From assembly GCA_022824205.1 (NCBI GenBank), contig JAJEAI010000198.1:1-64000 (forward strand): a stretch of 64,000 nucleotides of DNA, in the 5' to 3' direction. This DNA comes from Candidatus Binatia bacterium (GTDB taxonomy: Bacteria > Desulfobacterota > Binatia > UBA9968 > JAJDTQ01). The translations under genes and the position numbers were made by a program. Positions 16,743 to 25,738 of this stretch are shown piece after piece (within the stretch, counting starts at the first letter, position 1; each line of letters begins with the position of its first letter). The notes under the pieces are model-generated. The model saw only the letters and a list, made by a program, of their open reading frames with translations. It was not told the origin of the DNA and made no database searches.

Positions 16743-17702
16743 ATGCCCGTCCAGCACGTGGTCGGACACGACATGAGCCCTGCGGCACCCGTTCTCAAGC
16801 GCGCCCGCTCGATCGCCGAGATGAGTTCCTTCCGGGGCGGCATCGGCAGCGCCGCCAGCCGCGCGGCCGCACTGGCGTTTCGGCCCCGGCCCTCCGACGT
16901 CCTCATCGCCACCTTTCCCAAGTGCGGCACCACCTGGCTCCAACAGATCGTGCACGGGCTAAGGACCCGCGGGTCCATGGACTTCGAGGAAATCACCCTT
17001 GTGGTGCCGTGGCTCGAGTTGGCGCTGGATCTCGGCATCGAACCCGACGCCCCCCAGGTGGCCGAACCCCGGGCCTTCAAGAGTCACCTGAGCTGGCATG
17101 ACGTTCCCAAAGGAGGGCGTTACATCTCCATGATCCGGGATCCCAAGGACGTGCTGGTGTCCATGTACCACTTCCACGAGGGATGGCGTTTCGAGGCAGG
17201 GGCCATCACCCTGGAAGACTACGCCCGGAACTTCTTTCTCGCGCCGGCGCGGGACCGGGGCTACTGGAAGCACGTGGCGTCGTGGTGGCCCCAACGCCTC
17301 CGGCAGGACGTGCTGCTGTTGAGCTACGAGTCCGCGCTGGTGGACGTTCCGGGCACGGTGCGGCGCGTCGCCGGGTTCATCGGCTGTCCCCTTGATGACG
17401 AGCTGCTGGAAGTGGTGGTGCGGCAGTCTTCCATCGACTTCATGAAAGCCCACGGAACGCGGTTCGACGACCACGTGGTGCGCGCCGCGCGCAACGCCGC
17501 CGCCGGACTTCCGCCGGGAGGCTCATCGTCGAAGCTGAGGAGCGGGCGGGTGGGCGATCACGTGGACAGGCTTCCCTTGGACGTGCGCGACGCCCTTGAC
17601 GGAATCTGGCGCGAGGAGATGGAGGGTCGTTTCGGGCTCGCTTCCTATGCCGGGATGGTGGCTGCCCTCGGCCCGGCGGACGGCTCGCTGGCGACGGGTT
17701 AG
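16743..17702 (+). CDS. cytosolic-type (PAPS-dependent) sulfotransferase
   Basis: A 319-residue sulfotransferase. The 5'-phosphosulfate loop is ATFPKCGTTWLQQIVHGL (about residues 55-75), the 3'-phosphate motif YISMIRDPKDVLVSMYHF (about 128-145), and the C-terminal region has GRVGDHVDRL in place of the usual RKGxxGDW. Starts are possible at GTG 16722 (overlapping the hydroxylase TGA), ATG 16743 or ATG 16773; I take 16743. It likely transfers sulfate from PAPS to a hydroxylated product of the upstream enzyme, an inference from gene order only. Confidence 0.83.
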   Translation: MPVQHVVGHDMSPAAPVLKRARSIAEMSSFRGGIGSAASRAAALAFRPRPSDVLIATFPKCGTTWLQQIVHGLRTRGSMDFEEITLVVPWLELALDLGIEPDAPQVAEPRAFKSHLSWHDVPKGGRYISMIRDPKDVLVSMYHFHEGWRFEAGAITLEDYARNFFLAPARDRGYWKHVASWWPQRLRQDVLLLSYESALVDVPGTVRRVAGFIGCPLDDELLEVVVRQSSIDFMKAHGTRFDDHVVRAARNAAAGLPPGGSSSKLRSGRVGDHVDRLPLDVRDALDGIWREEMEGRFGLASYAGMVAALGPADGSLATG

Positions 17703-17706
17703 GCCG

Positions 17707-18453
17707 CTACGGGTCGTAGCGGCCGTCCTTCGAGGGGACGAGCTTGCCGTCTTCGTAGTAGAAGCACCGCCCGGATTCCTCCATCGGCACCTGCGCCGCC
17801 AGCACGAAGCCCTGGCCCAGGATCTCGGGGGTCGGGAGCCGCGTGAAGGCGTCGTCCGGGGCTCCTTCCGTCACGATCGGGACCCGCGGCGAGAACGTCA
17901 CCACGCACACGTTGGATTCGCGCACTTCCTCCGCCAGGTAGCGGCTGAAGGTCCAGATGGCGTCCTTGGTCACCACGTAGGCGCAGGCGCCGCCGGGCGA
18001 CACCCCGCCGCCGCCGTAGAGGTTGATGATGTGCCCGGAGCGCCGCGGCTCCATGTGCGCGAGGACGTGCTTCGAGCACAGGAACGTGCCCCCCAGGTTG
18101 GTCTCGATGACCCGGTTCCAGAAGGACAGGTCCATGTCGCGGATCATGGGCCAGCGCGGGATGCCCCAGGCGAAGTGCGGCACGATGGCGGCGTCGTTCA
18201 CCAACACGTCGATCCGGCCGAAGCGGTGGACCACCTGCTCGAACGCGCGCCGCACCGCGTTCTCGTCGCGCACGTCGGCGTTGATGCCCAGGGCGTCGGT
18301 CAGCTCGCCCAACTCCGGTCCGGTCTTGTCGAGCCAGTCCTGGCTCACGTCGATGATCACCACCTTTGCCTTTTCCCGTGCGAACGTCAGCGCGGCATGG
18401 CGTCCGATGCCCTTGCCGCCGCCCGTCACCACGACCACTTTGTCTTCCAGCAT
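17707..18453 (-). CDS. short-chain dehydrogenase/reductase with an altered active site
   Basis: A 248-residue Rossmann-fold protein. The cofactor motif is VTGGGKGIGRHAALTF (about residues 9-24) and an acidic residue in VVIIDVSQ suggests NAD(H) preference. The YxxxK pair is present (AYVVTKDAI), but the NNAG motif reads NDAA and the position 13 residues before the catalytic Tyr, normally Ser, is part of NLYGGGG with no Ser. Reduced or changed catalysis is possible. It converges with the sulfotransferase gene with only four bases between. Confidence 0.82.
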   Translation of the reverse strand: MLEDKVVVVTGGGKGIGRHAALTFAREKAKVVIIDVSQDWLDKTGPELGELTDALGINADVRDENAVRRAFEQVVHRFGRIDVLVNDAAIVPHFAWGIPRWPMIRDMDLSFWNRVIETNLGGTFLCSKHVLAHMEPRRSGHIINLYGGGGVSPGGACAYVVTKDAIWTFSRYLAEEVRESNVCVVTFSPRVPIVTEGAPDDAFTRLPTPEILGQGFVLAAQVPMEESGRCFYYEDGKLVPSKDGRYDP

Positions 18454-18510
18454 CTTGTTCCTCCGTTGCAGGTCTGATCGGCGGTAGAATCAGCCGAAGG
18501 CGCGGGCCGT

Positions 18511-18575
18511 TCGGCCCGAGCCCTTCGTCAAAGCTGGGAACAGGCGCAGCCAGGCCGCCGAGCGAAGTCGAAGGG
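18511..18575. repeat. intergenic repeat, CTTCGACTTCGC family (inverted copy)
   Basis: The stretch contains CCCTTCGTCAAAGCTGG and the inverse GAGCGAAGTCGAAGGG, allowing a hairpin. It lies between the divergent-facing ends of the SDR promoter region and the molybdenum hydroxylase 3' end. Confidence 0.6.
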
Positions 18576-18590
18576 TGAAGAGCCCTTACG

Positions 18591-20834
18591 TTACCTTGCC
18601 CCGCTCCGCTCTTTCAACCCGCGGTACACCTTCTCCGCCGTCACCGGCATCTCGAACAGGCGCACGCCCACGGCGTCGGCCACGGCGTTGGCGATGGCCG
18701 CCGGGGGGTTGTTGTTGGCGAACTCGCCGATGGCCTTGCCGCCGTGGGGCGCGAGCCCGCCCGCCGAGTCCACCAGCACGGTGTCGAGGCGCGGGATGTC
18801 GCGGATACTCGGGAGCTTGTAGTCGCCCAGGTTGGCGTTGGCCACCTTGCCGTTGTCCAGTGCCAGCTCCTCCATGACCGCCTGGCCCAGGCCCATGACG
18901 ACGCCGCCGTCGATCTGCCCCTGATGGGTGATGGGGTTGATGACGGTGCCCACGTCGTGGGCGGTGACGATGCGTTCGACCCGGGTGGCGCCGGTCTCCG
19001 GGTCCACCTCCACCTCCGCCACCTGCGCGCACACGTAGGTGGTCTCGTCGGGGTAGCGGAAGTCTTCTTCCACGGTGACGGTGCGATCCTCCGGGTGGCG
19101 AGCCGCCACCTGCGCCAAGGTGAGGCTCTGTGCCGGGTCCGCGCGTAGCGAATACGCACCTTCGGCGTAGAGCACGTCCGCGGGGTCGCACTCCAGCATG
19201 CGCGCGGCGTGGGCCGCGAGCTTGTCGCGCAGCTCGTTGCAGGCGCGCTCCAGCGCCAGACCCGCGACGTAGGTCACGCGGCTGGCGCGGGCGCCGGTGT
19301 CGTAGGGCACGGTGTCGGTGTCGCCCGTCGCCACGCGCACCTGTTCCAGCGCTACCTGCATCTGGTCGGCCACGAGCTGGCGCAGGATCGTGTGGGTGCC
19401 GGTGCCCTGGTCCACGGTGGGGCTCAGCACGGTCAGCGTCCCGTCGGTCTCGGCGGTGACGGCGATGCCGGTCTCGCCGCCGGAGATGTGCCGGCCATAG
19501 ATGGCCACCCCGCGGCCGCGGTTGGGGCCGGGCCGGGGCGCGTGCCAGTCCGCCGTCTCCAGCGCCCGCTCCAGCACCGCGTGGACCTGCAGGCCGGGCA
19601 GGCGCTTGCCGATGGCGTCCTCCTCGTTGCCGCGCAGCACGTTCCGCAAGCGGAACTCGCCGGGGTCCATGCCCAGCTCCCGCGCGAGGATGTCGGTGTG
19701 GGACTCCAGCGCGAAGAAGGTCGGGATGGAGCCCGGACTGCGGTAGTAACCGCCGGGAGTGGTGTTGGTGTAGACCTGGAGGAACTCGAACTCGGCGTTG
19801 TCCACGCGGTAGAGGCCGCCGACGTAGTGCCAGGTGGCGAACGACGCGCTGGCCTTGGTACCGCCGTAGGCGCCGCCGGCATGCCATGCCTTGAGGCGGC
19901 GCGCGACGATGCGGCCGTCGCGCGTGACGCCGCTGCGGATGGTCATGACCGTGGCCTCGTCCGGGTTGCAGGCGGCCAGTTCCTCCGCGTAGGTCATGAC
20001 GATCTTCACCGGCCGCCCGGTTGCGCGCGCCAGGAAGTAGGCCACGGGCAGGTCGCGCGCGTCTCCCTTGCCGCCGAACTCGCCGCCCACGTTCACCGAG
20101 TGGACGCGCACGCGCGTGTGCTCCATGCCGAGGGTGTCGGCGAGCATGCGCCGGGTACGGAAGGGGTCCTTGGTGGAAGCCCACACCTGCACGCGGCCGT
20201 CGGGGTCGATGGACAGCAGCCCGGCATGGGGTTCCAGGTAACCCTGGTGGCGGCCGGGTATGCGGAATGTGTGCTCCAGCACCACGTCGGCCTCGCGGAA
20301 CCCCTGCTCCACGTCGCCCTTGTTCCAGGCCAGGCGGGTGAGGCCGTTGCGCACGTCGGTGGCCAGGCGTTCGCGGGGGGCGCCGTCGTAGGCGGCGACG
20401 TCGTCGTGCAGCAGCGGCGCGTCGGGCTCGGTGGCGGCCACCGGATCGAACACCGCGGGCAGGGCCTCGTAATCCACTTCGATGAGCGCCAGGGCGGCCT
20501 CGGCCTGCTCGGGCGTATCCGCCGCCACCGCCGCCACTCGGTCGCCGACGTAGCGCACCCGGTCCCAGCACAGCGCCGGCAGGTCGCGGATCTGCTTGCC
20601 CATGAAGTGGTGCGGGACGTCCGGCCCGGTGACCACGGCCCTCACCCCGGGTGCGTTCCGCGCCGGGGCGGCGTCGATGGAACGGATGCGCGCGTGGGGG
20701 TGTGGGCTCCGCAGGATCTTGCCCCACAGCATCCCTTGGAGCGGCACGTCCGCCGCGTAGCGGGTGCGTCCCGTGACCTTGTCCGGTCCCTCGGCGCGAA
20801 GGACAGGGGTGCCGACTATCCTGGAGTCCGTCAT
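18591..20834 (-). CDS. xanthine dehydrogenase-family Mo-binding subunit
   Basis: A 747-residue large subunit of a molybdenum hydroxylase (CO dehydrogenase/xanthine oxidase family), which hydroxylates heterocycles or aldehydes. The molybdopterin site segment VNVGGEFGGKGDARDLPVAY and the C-terminal catalytic Glu in GGKAIGEFANNN are intact; TVDQGTGTHTIL is the usual mid-domain motif. FAD and 2Fe-2S subunits are not adjacent, so it may use those encoded at 28.6 and 29.9 kb or partners outside the window. Transcribed alone on the minus strand. Confidence 0.88.
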   Translation of the reverse strand: MTDSRIVGTPVLRAEGPDKVTGRTRYAADVPLQGMLWGKILRSPHPHARIRSIDAAPARNAPGVRAVVTGPDVPHHFMGKQIRDLPALCWDRVRYVGDRVAAVAADTPEQAEAALALIEVDYEALPAVFDPVAATEPDAPLLHDDVAAYDGAPRERLATDVRNGLTRLAWNKGDVEQGFREADVVLEHTFRIPGRHQGYLEPHAGLLSIDPDGRVQVWASTKDPFRTRRMLADTLGMEHTRVRVHSVNVGGEFGGKGDARDLPVAYFLARATGRPVKIVMTYAEELAACNPDEATVMTIRSGVTRDGRIVARRLKAWHAGGAYGGTKASASFATWHYVGGLYRVDNAEFEFLQVYTNTTPGGYYRSPGSIPTFFALESHTDILARELGMDPGEFRLRNVLRGNEEDAIGKRLPGLQVHAVLERALETADWHAPRPGPNRGRGVAIYGRHISGGETGIAVTAETDGTLTVLSPTVDQGTGTHTILRQLVADQMQVALEQVRVATGDTDTVPYDTGARASRVTYVAGLALERACNELRDKLAAHAARMLECDPADVLYAEGAYSLRADPAQSLTLAQVAARHPEDRTVTVEEDFRYPDETTYVCAQVAEVEVDPETGATRVERIVTAHDVGTVINPITHQGQIDGGVVMGLGQAVMEELALDNGKVANANLGDYKLPSIRDIPRLDTVLVDSAGGLAPHGGKAIGEFANNNPPAAIANAVADAVGVRLFEMPVTAEKVYRGLKERSGAR

Positions 20835-20867
20835 GGTTGCGGCCCCGTCTCAACGAGAGTGGAAAGA

Positions 20868-21092
20868 CCCCTGGATTCCCGCTTCCGAGGCTGTGTCAAG
20901 ACTCTACTCGGACACGAAATGGCACCACGCCCCGAACCGTCATTCCCGCGGAAGCGGGAATCCAGGGGTGGAGAGGGGGAAATGCGGCGTAGGTCCCCGC
21001 TTCCTCCCCGGATTCCCGCTTCCGCGGGAATGACGTATTCGTAACGTCCCCGCGTAGAGAGCTTCAAGACAGCCTGTTCTGCGGGAATGACG
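20868..21092. repeat. TCATTCCCGCG-type inverted-repeat cluster
   Basis: Several opposed copies of CCTGGATTCCCGCTTCCG and CGTCATTCCCGCGGAAGCG are arranged so that the whole stretch folds back on itself. GACAGCCTGTTCTGCGGGAA is a variant of the module TTGACACAGCCTGTTTCGCG in the element at 12929. It fills most of the gap between two minus-strand genes. No coding content. Confidence 0.7.
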
Positions 21093-21172
21093 GTAAGGGA
21101 CGTCGGTGCCGATTTCTTGCCCGAGTGGAAATTCAACACAGCTTGGTCAGCGGAAACCACTCCGATCATCCA

Positions 21173-22912
21173 CTACGATTCCGGCATCAGCGAGCGCCGG
21201 CCGAACCACCAGAAGACCAGGATGAGCGGCGTCAGCACGACGGTCATGACCAGCGTGACCGCGGCGGCCAGGTTGGTGGCGGCCGAGTTCCAGTAGCTCC
21301 AGATCACCGCGGGCAGCGTGATGTTGTCGTGGCTGATGAGGAACACCGCCACGGTGAGCTCCCGGTACACCAGGATGGCGGACCAGATCCACACGGACAT
21401 GATGGTGGGGCGCAGCAGCGGCACGAGGATGCGCCATGAGGTGCGCACCGGGGACAGGCCCGAAGTGTAGGCCGCTTCCTCCAGTTCTTTGTGGATCTGA
21501 AGCAGCGAACTGTTCAGTGCGCGGGTGGCGAAGGCCAGCCGCGACACCACGTAGACGATAGCGATAAGCCACACCGTGCCGTAGAGCGGCAGGAACCCCT
21601 TGAGCACGAACAACGACAGCAGCAACGCGGCGATGGCCAAAATCACTTCCGGCAGGGCGTGGGGGAGGAACGCTCCGAACTCCAGCACAAAGCGGTAGCG
21701 GCTGGCGGAGCGCACGATGAGCCACGACATGGCGAACGCGATCACCAGGGTGATGGTAGGCACCAGCGCCACGAGCAGCACGGTGTTGGTGAGCCCCCGG
21801 TATACAAGGTCCCAGTCCACCCGCTCGAAGGCCATGAAGGACATGCGGCCGAGCATTTCCCAGGAGGGCGGCGCCACGTAAGGGACCAGGGCAACGTAGG
21901 CGATGAGCAGCAGCGGCAACAGCTTGGAGGCAACCACGTAGATGCCGATGAAGGCCCAGCCTGCCCAGCCCCATTGGCCCAGGTCCACGAGGGTGGGGCG
22001 ATAGCCCTTGCCGGTTACCACCTCGTAGCGGTGGCCCTGACGCAGCACCGAGCTGTACCACCAGGTCAGCAGCACCGCCAGGCCGATCATCAGCACGCCG
22101 AGGGCCGCGGTGACTCCATGCTCGGGGAACTCGTCGTCGCCGGGATTGGTCTTGAGGAAGACGAAGGTGCTGAGCATGTACACCCGGTTACCGAGGCCGA
22201 TGATGGCAGGGATGTCGAAGGTGGCGATGGCGATGGTGGCGATGTAGATGATCGCGGCGAGGATGGCGGGGAAGGCCAGCGGCAGGGTGACCCGGCGCAG
22301 GGTGGCGAAGAAGTTCATGCCGTGGATCTTGGCGGCCTCCTCCAACGATGGGTTCATGGCGCGGAACATCTGCGCCGTCAGGATGAACGCCAGCGCCGCG
22401 AGACTGAGCCCTTGGACGAAGCCCATGCCCGCCGGCGTGGCGATGTTGATGGGGCCCTGTTCCAGTCCGAACGTGCTCACCAGCCAGCGGTTGAGGAACC
22501 CGATGCGTTGGTGCGCGATGAAGGTCCACCCCATGGCCGTGTAGATGCCCGGAATCAGCAGCCCCAGGGTCATGGTGGCGTATACCAGCCCCTTGCCGGG
22601 CAGGGTGGTGCGCTCGGTGAGCCAGGCGATGGGCAGTCCGATCGTCAACGCCACCAGCGTGGCGACGACGGTGAACACCAGGGTGTTGAGGGTGACCCGG
22701 GCGACGAACGGGTCGCCCAGCAGTTCGGCATAGTTGTCGAGGCTGTAGTTGGCTTCGAAGCTACCCAGGATGCCGGTCTGGAAACTGATCCAGACCAGCA
22801 CGGCCACCAGAACGAAAATCACCAGCAACGGGACGCTGGCGAGTCCCGCGAGGAGCGGTGATACCCTGGGCCGGAGGCCACGCAGTCGCGGCCAGCCTGC
22901 GACTTGTTCCAT
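21173..22912 (-). CDS. iron-type ABC permease, fused double-size (FbpB/ThiP-like)
   Basis: A 579-residue inner-membrane protein made of two homologous permease halves, about twelve helices in all. EAA loops are visible in each half: NPSLEEAAKIHGMNFFATLR (about residues 190-210) and HKELEEAAYTSGLSPVRTSW (about 480-500). This double architecture is usual for Fe3+, thiamine and 2-aminoethylphosphonate importers. The binding protein gene is directly upstream. The matching ATPase is at 25739, beyond an opposite-strand gene. Confidence 0.87.
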   Translation of the reverse strand: MEQVAGWPRLRGLRPRVSPLLAGLASVPLLVIFVLVAVLVWISFQTGILGSFEANYSLDNYAELLGDPFVARVTLNTLVFTVVATLVALTIGLPIAWLTERTTLPGKGLVYATMTLGLLIPGIYTAMGWTFIAHQRIGFLNRWLVSTFGLEQGPINIATPAGMGFVQGLSLAALAFILTAQMFRAMNPSLEEAAKIHGMNFFATLRRVTLPLAFPAILAAIIYIATIAIATFDIPAIIGLGNRVYMLSTFVFLKTNPGDDEFPEHGVTAALGVLMIGLAVLLTWWYSSVLRQGHRYEVVTGKGYRPTLVDLGQWGWAGWAFIGIYVVASKLLPLLLIAYVALVPYVAPPSWEMLGRMSFMAFERVDWDLVYRGLTNTVLLVALVPTITLVIAFAMSWLIVRSASRYRFVLEFGAFLPHALPEVILAIAALLLSLFVLKGFLPLYGTVWLIAIVYVVSRLAFATRALNSSLLQIHKELEEAAYTSGLSPVRTSWRILVPLLRPTIMSVWIWSAILVYRELTVAVFLISHDNITLPAVIWSYWNSAATNLAAAVTLVMTVVLTPLILVFWWFGRRSLMPES

Positions 22913-22922
22913 GGGATGGATG

Positions 22923-22946
22923 CGGGCGAGCCTTCGGCCCGCCCGC
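22923..22946 (-). promoter_or_regulatory. intercistronic hairpin between binding protein and permease
   Basis: GCGGGCGAGCC and GGCCCGCCCGC flank a short TTC loop and form a strong stem with no U-run. Such hairpins behind binding-protein genes commonly protect the upstream message so that the binding protein is made in excess of the permease. Confidence 0.5.
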
Positions 22947-22962
22947 GTCGTTTATGCGACCG

Positions 22963-24081
22963 CTACTTGGTCTGCCCTTCCGCCAGGATCTTCTCGAGTT
23001 CCTTGCGGGTGGGGCGATAAGTTTTCTGGCTTCCCAGCCACTCCGGAGAGTTGATCACCACCTTGGCGCCCTGGGCCTCGGCGGCGTTCAGATTCTTGCG
23101 CGCGTTGGATTCCGGGTACAGGTGGAAGTCGAAGCCGTTCTTGTCCCACATCCACTTCTGGGCTTCCGGCGTGTGCAGGTAAGCGACGAAGAGGGCGGCG
23201 GCGTTGGGCGACTGCGAATGCACCGGCACGTGGCCATAACGGGTGTGGGAGACCACCGCCTCCTTCACCACCGCGTAGCCCAGCGGTATGCCGGTCCGCT
23301 TCGCCTGGTTGACGTACTGGTCGCCGCAACTGAACACCAGCATGGCGAACTCGCCGCTGGTGAGCTTGTCCATGGAGCCGCACCGGATCAGGCCGCCGAT
23401 GTGCGCGGCGAGCTTCGTGGTGTAGTCCACCATGACTTCCTTGCCCAGGAGGTCACTCATGGCGAACTCGCGCAGGCCCGCGGCGTAGGGCGTGGAGGCA
23501 ATCTTGCCCTTCCACTTGGGATTGAGGACGTCGTGCATGCTCTTGGGGATGTCGTCGCCCTTGACCATGTCGGAGTTGTAGGTGATGCCCACGAGTGTGG
23601 ACGCGGAGGCCAGCGCGATGCCGTCCTTGGCCACGGGATTGAACCCGGGTCTGGGATCCAGCATCGGCCGCGAGAGATACGCCTTCCAGTTCATGGAGCG
23701 CGACAGGCCCACCTTGCCCGCCTGCAGCACGCCGCCGGAATTGCCCCAAACCACGTCGGTGCTGGCGGGCTGCCCGGCCTTCAGTTCACGGGTCAGGCTG
23801 CCGATCATGCGGGTCATGGAGGGCCCCGGCGTGAACTTCGGCTTGATGTTGGTGCCGTACATCTTGTTCATGCCGGCGATGAGTTCCCCGAAGCCCTTGC
23901 CGCCGTTCAGGCTGGACGACGACCACATGGCCCGGAGCGTGGTTTCCTTCTTGGCGCCCTCCACCAACTCCTTCAGGTTCTTGGGAGCGTCGGCCGCGTA
24001 GGCCCCGGCCACCAGGAACAACGAGCAGAGCGCCGCACCCAGGGCGACGGCCCACCTGCGTTTGCGTTTGACATCGAGCAT
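22963..24081 (-). CDS. extracellular solute-binding protein, iron/organic-ion ABC type
   Basis: A 372-residue periplasmic binding protein with a signal peptide (RRWAVALGAALCSLFLVAGA, cleavage near AYA/A). Segments NLKELVEGAKKETTLRAMWS and DIPKSMHDVLNPKWKGKIAS match the Fe3+/polyamine-type binding protein family. I chose ATG 24081 (MLDVKRKRR) because residues upstream add no signal-peptide feature. It is the first gene of the minus-strand operon with the double permease. Ligand unknown; the conserved paired tyrosines of ferric-binding proteins are not evident, so an organic ligand is possible. Confidence 0.83.
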   Translation of the reverse strand: MLDVKRKRRWAVALGAALCSLFLVAGAYAADAPKNLKELVEGAKKETTLRAMWSSSSLNGGKGFGELIAGMNKMYGTNIKPKFTPGPSMTRMIGSLTRELKAGQPASTDVVWGNSGGVLQAGKVGLSRSMNWKAYLSRPMLDPRPGFNPVAKDGIALASASTLVGITYNSDMVKGDDIPKSMHDVLNPKWKGKIASTPYAAGLREFAMSDLLGKEVMVDYTTKLAAHIGGLIRCGSMDKLTSGEFAMLVFSCGDQYVNQAKRTGIPLGYAVVKEAVVSHTRYGHVPVHSQSPNAAALFVAYLHTPEAQKWMWDKNGFDFHLYPESNARKNLNAAEAQGAKVVINSPEWLGSQKTYRPTRKELEKILAEGQTK

Positions 24082-24210
24082 CAGTTTCCTCCTTGAGTGT
24101 TGGTTTCCTGACACGGATCATCCTTGCACCATAATTTACCAGCTATTGCAAGGCTGGCCCGGAGCAGCGCTAACGGGACGCGCAATCCGTAAGATTCCAG
24201 GGATCGGTCT

Positions 24211-24264
24211 TTGTCAAAACACGACTTGTCAAAACACGACTTGTCAAAACATGACTTGTCAAAA
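24211..24264. repeat. 15-bp tandem repeats upstream of an ATPase gene
   Basis: TTGTCAAAACACGAC occurs three times in a row (one with a T change) plus a partial fourth copy. Read on the minus strand each copy carries TTTTGACAAG, that is, a -35-like TTGACA every 15 bases. The array ends 26 bases before the ATPase start and could be a binding site for a repressor or for the ATPase itself. Confidence 0.85.
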
Positions 24265-24290
24265 TGCCCGGACTCCGGTAAAGTGCGGAC

Positions 24291-25706
24291 ATGGCGGAGT
24301 TCATCGGGCGCGCTTCGGAGTTGGACCTCCTGGAAAGGGCCTTCGCATCGAGGCGCTCGGAGTTCATCCCGATCTATGGCAGACGTCGGGTGGGCAAGAG
24401 CGAGCTCATCCTGCGGTTCATGACGCCCAAGCCCGGGGTCTATTACCTCGGACAACAGTCGCCCACCGCGCTGCAGGTTCGCGGGTTCCTGGAGGAGGCC
24501 GCCGCCGCTCTCCGCATGCCGCTGCTCGCCGAGCTTCGCGCCACCGATTGGCAGGCAGCGCTGCTCACCGTGGCCGAGCAGTGGACGGCGGCGCGACCCG
24601 GCACCAAGCTGGTCCTGGCGCTGGACGAGTTCCAGTGGATCGCCGCGTCGAGTCCGGGCATTCTCGCGACCTTGCAGCAGTGCTGGGACCGGTACTGGAA
24701 GGGCACGGGCAACGTCGTGCTGCTGCTGTGCGGCTCCTACCTGGGCTTCATGGAACGGGAAGTGCTGGGTCAGGCAAGCCCTTTGTTCGGGCGCCGCACG
24801 GCACAGATACACCTGCGACCGTTCGGTTACCAGGAGGCTGCCCGGTTCCATCCACGCTGGTCGCTGGAGGACCGCGCCCGGTCGTATTTTCTCGTCGGTG
24901 GTCTGCCGCAATACCTGCTTTGTCTCGACCAATCCGCCTCCATCGCCCAGAACATCCGCCGGCATCTCCTGGACGAGTTTGCCCCGCTTTTTCACGAACC
25001 CACCTTTCTCTTGCGCGAGGAGCTTCGCGAAGTCGCGCCGTACCACGCCGTCCTGTTCGCCGTCGCCTCCGGGCACGGCACTGCCCGGGACATTGCCGCG
25101 GCCACGGTCCTGCCGGAGCGCAACCTCCATTACTATCTGCAACAACTGGTGGACCTCGGTTACCTGCGACGGCGCTACCCCCTCGACCGCCGCCGGCCGA
25201 ACCCGAAGCAGGTGCGTTTCGCCATGGACGACCCGCTGCTGCGTTTCTGGTTCCGTTTCGTGTTCCCGAACGTGAGCGTCATTCGCGGCGCCGGCCCGGA
25301 CCGCGCCTTCGGCGACCGCATCGCGCCGGCCCTCGATGCCTGGTTTGGAAGTTGCTTCGAGAGCCTCTGCCGGGAGGCGCTGCCGCTCATCTATGCCGCG
25401 GAGGGGGTGTCGGCCGGTTTCGAGGTGGGCGAGTACTGGGGTGCCGACGTGCAGATCGACGTCGTGGGAATGCGCGATGACAACTGGACCGATCTCGGTG
25501 AATGCAAGTGGGGCCCGGTGAATTCGCCCAGGGGACTGGAGCGCGAGTTGGAACGAAAGGCGGCCCTCTATCCCAACAGCCGGGGCGCCAGTCTGGGACG
25601 TCGCTACTTCACGCGGCGCAAGCCCGCCGGAAAGCGCGGTGCGGACGGCTGGTATTCCTTGGAAGATCTCTACGCGCTCGGTGGTGCGACGGCACGGTCC
25701 GGGTGA
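24291..25706 (+). CDS. AAA-type ATPase with DUF234 (archaeal-style ATPase family)
   Basis: A 471-residue protein. Walker A is YGRRRVGKSELI (about residues 29-40), Walker B LVLALDEFQWI (about 110-120), a winged-helix segment (TARDIAAATVLPERNLHYYL, about 262-281) follows, and the C-terminal DUF234 part contains DVVGMRDDNWTDLGECKWG, reminiscent of a restriction-endonuclease-like fold (D...E-x-K). These ATPases are scattered and often solitary; their role is unproven. It lies on the opposite strand between the ATPase and the other genes of an ABC importer, which suggests later insertion. Confidence 0.85.
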   Translation: MAEFIGRASELDLLERAFASRRSEFIPIYGRRRVGKSELILRFMTPKPGVYYLGQQSPTALQVRGFLEEAAAALRMPLLAELRATDWQAALLTVAEQWTAARPGTKLVLALDEFQWIAASSPGILATLQQCWDRYWKGTGNVVLLLCGSYLGFMEREVLGQASPLFGRRTAQIHLRPFGYQEAARFHPRWSLEDRARSYFLVGGLPQYLLCLDQSASIAQNIRRHLLDEFAPLFHEPTFLLREELREVAPYHAVLFAVASGHGTARDIAAATVLPERNLHYYLQQLVDLGYLRRRYPLDRRRPNPKQVRFAMDDPLLRFWFRFVFPNVSVIRGAGPDRAFGDRIAPALDAWFGSCFESLCREALPLIYAAEGVSAGFEVGEYWGADVQIDVVGMRDDNWTDLGECKWGPVNSPRGLERELERKAALYPNSRGASLGRRYFTRRKPAGKRGADGWYSLEDLYALGGATARSG

Positions 25707-25738
25707 ACAGTGGTCGGTGGCAACGGACCGGATTCTCC

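Noticed and set aside
24211-24264. CRISPR-like array
   Set aside because: The 15-bp units are contiguous with no spacers.
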